64,000 bases of DNA, taken from NCBI GenBank assembly GCA_031411235.1, contig JANOAR010000108.1, positions 10,464 to 74,463 of the forward strand, written 5' to 3'. The DNA comes from JANOAR01 sp031411235 (GTDB taxonomy: Bacteria; Verrucomicrobiota; Verrucomicrobiia; Verrucomicrobiales; Verrucomicrobiaceae). A model generated the notes under the pieces. The model made no database searches. It saw only the letters and a program-made list of their open reading frames with translations, and was not told the origin of the DNA. Positions 60,226 through 64,000 of the stretch are shown one piece after another. Position 1 is the first letter of the stretch. Each line of letters opens with the position of its first letter. The translations under genes were made by a program, and so were the position numbers.

Positions 60226-60651
60226 ATGCCTCCCCAAGCCAAGCAATCCGCGCCCAACGTCCTCCAATCCGCCGCCAGCGAGGGCGAGAAGACGCACCGT
60301 TCCGTCGATCTGCTCGGCCGCGTTTACGATTGGAGCGGAGTGAGAAAGGCTGCCGCAGGCAGCCCGAAGGGTGAACGCGGGGGCGTTCATCAATTCTACT
60401 CCTCGTCCTGCGTCGTGCGCCGCCTTGTTGAGCCGGTACCAATCCGGAAGGACCTTGCCCCCTACACTGCCCTGCGCGATAGCGCAATTCCTCAAAGCGA
60501 AGCCACACAGCAGGTCGTGAGCGCAGCGAAGGACAACGGCCGCATCTACGGCCCCGCCTGCGGCTCTGGCGGCATGTTCGTGCAGTCGGAACAATTCGAC
60601 AAATCCCACGATCGGGACTGCAATGTGATACAGCTCACCTCCGCTGCATGA
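60226..60651 (+). pseudogene. Decayed type I restriction methylase (hsdM) with inserted hairpins
   Basis: A 141-codon open frame made of short methylase segments in correct order: EGEKTHRSVDLLGRVYDW, then FYSSSCVVRRLVE (FYTPSCVVR-like in intact genes), then GRIYGPACGSGGMFVQSE (SAM motif I, DPxCGSGGMFVQSE-like). The rest of the roughly 500-residue protein is missing. Between segments sit palindromes: 60348-60364, 60372-60389 and 60473-60486. This subfamily differs from the intact hsdM at 63107. Its stop overlaps the hsdR start (ATGA), so its translation could still couple to hsdR. Confidence 0.85.
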
Positions 60652-63041
60652 ACAAAAAAGCCCTCACTGAGACGGACATCCGCACCAAGTTCATCACGCC
60701 CGCGCTGGTGGGAGCCAATGGCGACAAATGGAATTTGATGACGCAAATCCGCGAGGAAGCCTACTTCACCAAAGGCCGCGTCATCGTGCGCGGCAAGACG
60801 GTGAAACGCGGCGAGGCCAAGAAAGCGGACTACCTGCTCGACTATAAACCCAATCTCCCACTCGCTGTCCTCGAAGCCAAGGACAACAACCACTCCGTTG
60901 GCGATGGAATGCCGCAGGCGCTCGAATATGCCGAGATACTCGACATTCCTTTCGCCTACAGCTCCAATGGCGACGCCTTCTTGGAGCACGACCGCACCGT
61001 CACCAGCGGCACCGTCACCCGCGAGATCCCTCTCGACCAGTTCCCCACGCCCGAGGAGCTTTGGGAACGCTACTGCAAAGCCAAAGGCTACACCACGGAC
61101 CAGACCGCCATTGCCAGGCAGGACTACTATGACGACGGCTCCCTCAAATCGCCGCGCTACTACCAGCTCATCGCCATCAACCGTACCGTGGATGCCATCG
61201 CACGCGGGGTGAACCGCATCCTGCTGGTCATGGCCACCGGCACCGGCAAGACCTACACCGCTTTCCAGATCATCTGGCGGCTGTGGAAGTCGGGAGCCAA
61301 GAAGCGCATTCTCTTCCTCGTGGATCGCAACATCCTCGCCGACCAGACGAAGACCAACGACTTCAAGCCCTTCGGCACGGCGATGACCAAGATCACCAAC
61401 CGCACGGTGGACAAGTCCTTTGAAATCTACCTCTGCCTGTACCAAGCCGTCACGGGCACCGAAGAGGAACAGAACATCTACAAGCAGTTCTCGCCCGACT
61501 TCTTCGACCTCGTCGTCGTGGACGAGTGCCATCGCGGCAGCGCCGCCGACGATGCCGCGTGGCGGAAAATTCTGGAATATTTTTCCTCCGCCACACAGAT
61601 CGGCCTCACCGCCACGCCGAAGGAAACCGAAGAGGTCTCCAACAGCGACTACTTCGGCGACCCGCTCTACACCTACTCGCTGCGGCAGGGCATCTCCGAC
61701 GGCTTCCTCGCCCCTTACAAAGTCGTGCGCATCGGCATCGACAAGGATCTCGACGGCTGGCGACCCGAGGCCGGGCAAACCGACAAGCACGGCCAAGTCA
61801 TTGAGGATCGCGAATACAACGACCGCGACTTCGACCGCAGCCTCATCCTCGAAAAGCGCACCGCCCTCGTCGCCGCCAAGGTCACGGAGTTCCTCAAGGC
61901 CACCAACCGCTTCGCCAAGACCATCATCTTCTGCGAGAACATCGACCACGCCGAGCGCATGAGGCAGGCCATGGTCAATGCCAACCCCGACCTCGCCGCC
62001 GCCAACAGCAAGTACGTCATGCGCGTCACCGGCGACAACGACGAGGGCAAGGCCCAGCTCGACAACTTCATCGACCCCGAGTCCACCTTTCCCGTCATTT
62101 GCACCACCTCCCGCCTCATGAGCACCGGCGTGGATGCCCAGACCTGCCACCTCATCGTGCTCGACCGCCGCATCGCCTCCATGACCGAGTTCAAGCAGAT
62201 CATCGGGCGCGGCACGCGGATCAATGAGGACTACGGCAAGCTGTTCTTCACCATCATGGACTTCAAGCGCGCCACCGCGCTGTTTGCCGATCCCGACTTC
62301 GATGGCGATCCCGTGCAGATTTACGAACCCGCAGAGGGTGAATCTGTGGTGCCGCCCGATGACGCAGCTTGGCCGCGGCCAGGCAATACCCTGCAAGAAA
62401 CCTCACCGTCGCCCATTGGCGGCACTGGCGACGGCTTTGCACCCGGCGACTTTGGCGAAACAGGCGGCGAGCGGCCTGCCCGCTACTACGTGGACAACGT
62501 GGAAGTCCGCGTCGCCACCGAGCGCGTGCAGTACCTCGACGAGAGCGGCAGGCTCATCACCGAGTCGCTCACGGACTACTCCCGCAAGACCGTCCAGCAA
62601 AGCTTCGCCTCGCTCGGCGACTTCCTCACCGTGTGGAATGACGCCGAGAGGAAGCAGGTCATTCTGGAGGAACTCGCCGCCAAAGGTGTCTTCCTCGACG
62701 AACTCGCCGAGCAGGTGGGCCGCGACTACGATGCCTTCGATCTCATCTGCCACGTGGCCTTTGACCAGCCGCCGCTAACGCGCCAGGAACGCGCCGACAA
62801 GGTGACGAAGCGCAACGTCTTCGCCAAGCATGGCGACAAGGCGCGCGCCGTGCTGGAGGCGCTGCTCCAGAAGTATGCCGACAGCGGCATCACCAGCGTC
62901 GAGTCCCTGGAGATCTTGAAAGTGGACCCGCTCACCGCCTTCGGCACGCCGGTCGAGATCGTGAAACTCTTCGGCGGCAAGCCAGCCTACCTGGCCGCCA
63001 TCCGCGAGCTGGAATCCGCTCTCTATCAACGAGTTGCCTGA
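60648..63041 (+). CDS. hsdR: Type I restriction endonuclease R subunit
   Basis: A 797-residue motor and nuclease subunit. The N-terminal nuclease domain shows KADYLLDYKPNLPLAVLEAK (residues about 64-83; the Asp and ExK of the PD-(D/E)xK site). The helicase follows: Walker A MATGTGKTYTAF near 195, VVVDECHRG near 290, LTATP, and motif VI QIIGRGTRINEDYGK near 516. The C-terminal third matches the EcoEI-type R subunit and binds the methylase. It cleaves DNA at a distance from unmethylated sites after translocation. It looks intact. hsdM follows 65 bp later; hsdS must lie beyond the window. Confidence 0.95.
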   Translation: MNKKALTETDIRTKFITPALVGANGDKWNLMTQIREEAYFTKGRVIVRGKTVKRGEAKKADYLLDYKPNLPLAVLEAKDNNHSVGDGMPQALEYAEILDIPFAYSSNGDAFLEHDRTVTSGTVTREIPLDQFPTPEELWERYCKAKGYTTDQTAIARQDYYDDGSLKSPRYYQLIAINRTVDAIARGVNRILLVMATGTGKTYTAFQIIWRLWKSGAKKRILFLVDRNILADQTKTNDFKPFGTAMTKITNRTVDKSFEIYLCLYQAVTGTEEEQNIYKQFSPDFFDLVVVDECHRGSAADDAAWRKILEYFSSATQIGLTATPKETEEVSNSDYFGDPLYTYSLRQGISDGFLAPYKVVRIGIDKDLDGWRPEAGQTDKHGQVIEDREYNDRDFDRSLILEKRTALVAAKVTEFLKATNRFAKTIIFCENIDHAERMRQAMVNANPDLAAANSKYVMRVTGDNDEGKAQLDNFIDPESTFPVICTTSRLMSTGVDAQTCHLIVLDRRIASMTEFKQIIGRGTRINEDYGKLFFTIMDFKRATALFADPDFDGDPVQIYEPAEGESVVPPDDAAWPRPGNTLQETSPSPIGGTGDGFAPGDFGETGGERPARYYVDNVEVRVATERVQYLDESGRLITESLTDYSRKTVQQSFASLGDFLTVWNDAERKQVILEELAAKGVFLDELAEQVGRDYDAFDLICHVAFDQPPLTRQERADKVTKRNVFAKHGDKARAVLEALLQKYADSGITSVESLEILKVDPLTAFGTPVEIVKLFGGKPAYLAAIRELESALYQRVA

Positions 63042-63063
63042 CAGCTTGACCCGCAGTCCGGTC

Positions 63064-63098
63064 TTCGTCATTCGTCATTCGTCATTCGTCATTCGTCA
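63064..63098 (+). repeat. 7-bp leader array upstream of hsdM
   Basis: Five perfect copies of TTCGTCA, 63064-63098, are followed by TTTCCCCC and the ATG at 63107. This is the most regular of the 7-bp arrays and lies wholly between the hsdR stop and the hsdM start. Confidence 0.9.
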
Positions 63099-63106
63099 TT
63101 TCCCCC

Positions 63107-64000
63107 ATGCCCAACGTCTCCAACCTCGTCAAAACCATCCAGGACATCATGCGCAAGGACGCCGGCACTTACGGCGATGCGCAGCGGCTGGAGCAGCTCG
63201 GCTGGATGTTCTTCCTCAAGATCTTCGACGACCGCGAAAAGGAGATGGAACTCCTCCGCGACAGCTACAGGTCGCCCCTGCCGAAACACCTCCGCTGGTC
63301 CGCCTGGGCCACTGACGATGAGGGCATCACCGGCGACGCCTTGCTCGACTTCGTCAACAACACCCTCCTGCCCAAGTTGAAGGCCCTCACCAGCGGCGGC
63401 GACAAGATCACCACGCTGATCCGCTCCGCCTTCGAGGACGCCAACAACTACATGAAGAACGGCACCTTGATGCGGCAGGTCATCAACAAGATCAACGGCA
63501 TCGACTTCAACGCCTCCGATGACCGCCACATGTTCGGCGACATCTACGAGAAACTCCTCAAAGACCTCCAGTCCGCGGGCAATGCCGGTGAGTTCTACAC
63601 CCCGCGCGCCGTCACCCAGTTCATCGTCGAGCAGGTCAATCCACGGCTCGGCGAGACCATCCTCGATCCCGCCTGCGGCACCGGCGGCTTCCTCGTCTGC
63701 GCCATCGAGCACCTGCGCAAGCAGGCCAAGACTGAAGCCGACGAGCGCACCATCCAGGACTGCTTCGCCGGCATCGAGAAGAAGCACCTCCCACACGTCC
63801 TGTGCATGACCAATCTCCTCCTGCACGGCGTCGACGTTCCCTCCAACGTCCGCCACGACAACACCCTCGCCCGCCCCCTGCGCGACTGGGGCCCGAAGGA
63901 ACGCGTGGACGTCATCGTCACCAACCCGCCCTTCGGCGGCATGGAAGAGGACGGCATCGAGTCCAACTACCCCGCCGAGTTCCGCACCCGCGAGACAGCC
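63107..64000 (+). CDS. hsdM: Type I restriction modification N6-adenine methyltransferase M subunit (3' end outside window)
   Basis: The first 298 codons of an M subunit, cut by the window edge. The helical N-domain begins MPNVSNLVKTIQDIMRKD. The SAM-binding motif is ILDPACGTGGFLVCA near residue 186, preceded by GEFYTPRAVTQF, and the catalytic motif is VTNPPFGG near residue 272 (NPPF, for N6-adenine). It pairs with the hsdR upstream and an hsdS expected downstream. No frame break is seen up to the edge. Its leader is a 7-bp repeat with no Shine-Dalgarno sequence. Confidence 0.95.
   Translation, partial: MPNVSNLVKTIQDIMRKDAGTYGDAQRLEQLGWMFFLKIFDDREKEMELLRDSYRSPLPKHLRWSAWATDDEGITGDALLDFVNNTLLPKLKALTSGGDKITTLIRSAFEDANNYMKNGTLMRQVINKINGIDFNASDDRHMFGDIYEKLLKDLQSAGNAGEFYTPRAVTQFIVEQVNPRLGETILDPACGTGGFLVCAIEHLRKQAKTEADERTIQDCFAGIEKKHLPHVLCMTNLLLHGVDVPSNVRHDNTLARPLRDWGPKERVDVIVTNPPFGGMEEDGIESNYPAEFRTRETA

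Noticed and set aside
60546..62396. A 616-codon minus-strand open frame
   Set aside because: It lies opposite hsdR, which has all helicase and nuclease motifs; the antisense product is low-complexity and matches nothing.

Overview
The window reads as chromosomal DNA of a verrucomicrobial bacterium, most likely close to Prosthecobacter or Verrucomicrobium. This rests on gene content, not on a marker RNA, since no rRNA or tRNA gene is visible. Indicators are secreted c-type haem proteins of the types common in the PVC group (di-haem oxidoreductase, DUF6797-like propeller with a C-terminal haem, WD40 protein with an N-terminal haem), a GMC oxidoreductase, sugar isomerase-like TIM barrels, citramalate synthase, MenB and high GC with pyrimidine-rich leaders in place of many Shine-Dalgarno sites.

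Layout. 0-12 kb: SDR oxidoreductase, lipoprotein hydrolase, di-haem protein, a MoxR ATPase next to a DUF58-transglutaminase fusion, and a 1052-residue haem protein with a palindromic repeat inside its reading frame. 11.5-16.6 kb: a DtxR/MntR-type repressor divergent from a manganese ABC operon (binding protein, ATPase, two permeases) that ends in a predicted outer-membrane barrel; a palindromic operator candidate lies between them. 16.6-30.3 kb: GMC oxidoreductase, glycosyltransferase, DUF4375 protein, an unknown protein preceded by a 21-bp periodic array, RecD2, a sugar-acid dehydrogenase, a PIN-domain toxin-antitoxin pair, a beta-hydroxyacid dehydrogenase, CimA and a Uma2 protein. 30.4-37.4 kb: a three-gene amidoligase/ATP-grasp/transglutaminase cluster. 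37.4-39.8 kb: a decayed ISAs1 transposase, then rpmJ-rpsM-rpsK-rpsD closed by a strong terminator, without rpoA or rplQ. 39.9-59.3 kb: housekeeping genes (uppS, menB, sucD, pdxJ, acpS, aroE, apbE, glycogen synthase, mgtE) among regulators, hydrolases and isomerase-like proteins. 59.3-64 kb: a 900-bp non-coding stretch packed with short-period repeats, a decayed hsdM, an intact hsdR and the start of an intact hsdM cut by the window edge.

The most unusual signal is not a gene. Three classes of short-period tandem repeat occupy the intergenic DNA. (1) A 7-bp class (sense-strand TCATTCR-like) lies just upstream of the start codons of cimA, sucD, the glycogen synthase gene, mgtE, a GNAT gene and hsdM, with the pyrimidine-rich strand always on the sense strand of the following gene; in the divergent mgtE/GNAT spacer there are two arrays, each oriented toward its own gene. 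(2) An 8-bp class (CTCCATGT or CTGATAGT) lies upstream of uppS, where it is part of a perfect 23-bp inverted repeat, and upstream of the decayed hsdM. (3) A 21-bp class occurs at 22.0-22.3 kb as two divergent arms and at 59.46-59.90 kb as 21 in-register units, many of which hold a small internal dyad. In addition, palindromic elements are inserted in frame in two coding sequences. These repeats are the best candidates here for something undescribed.
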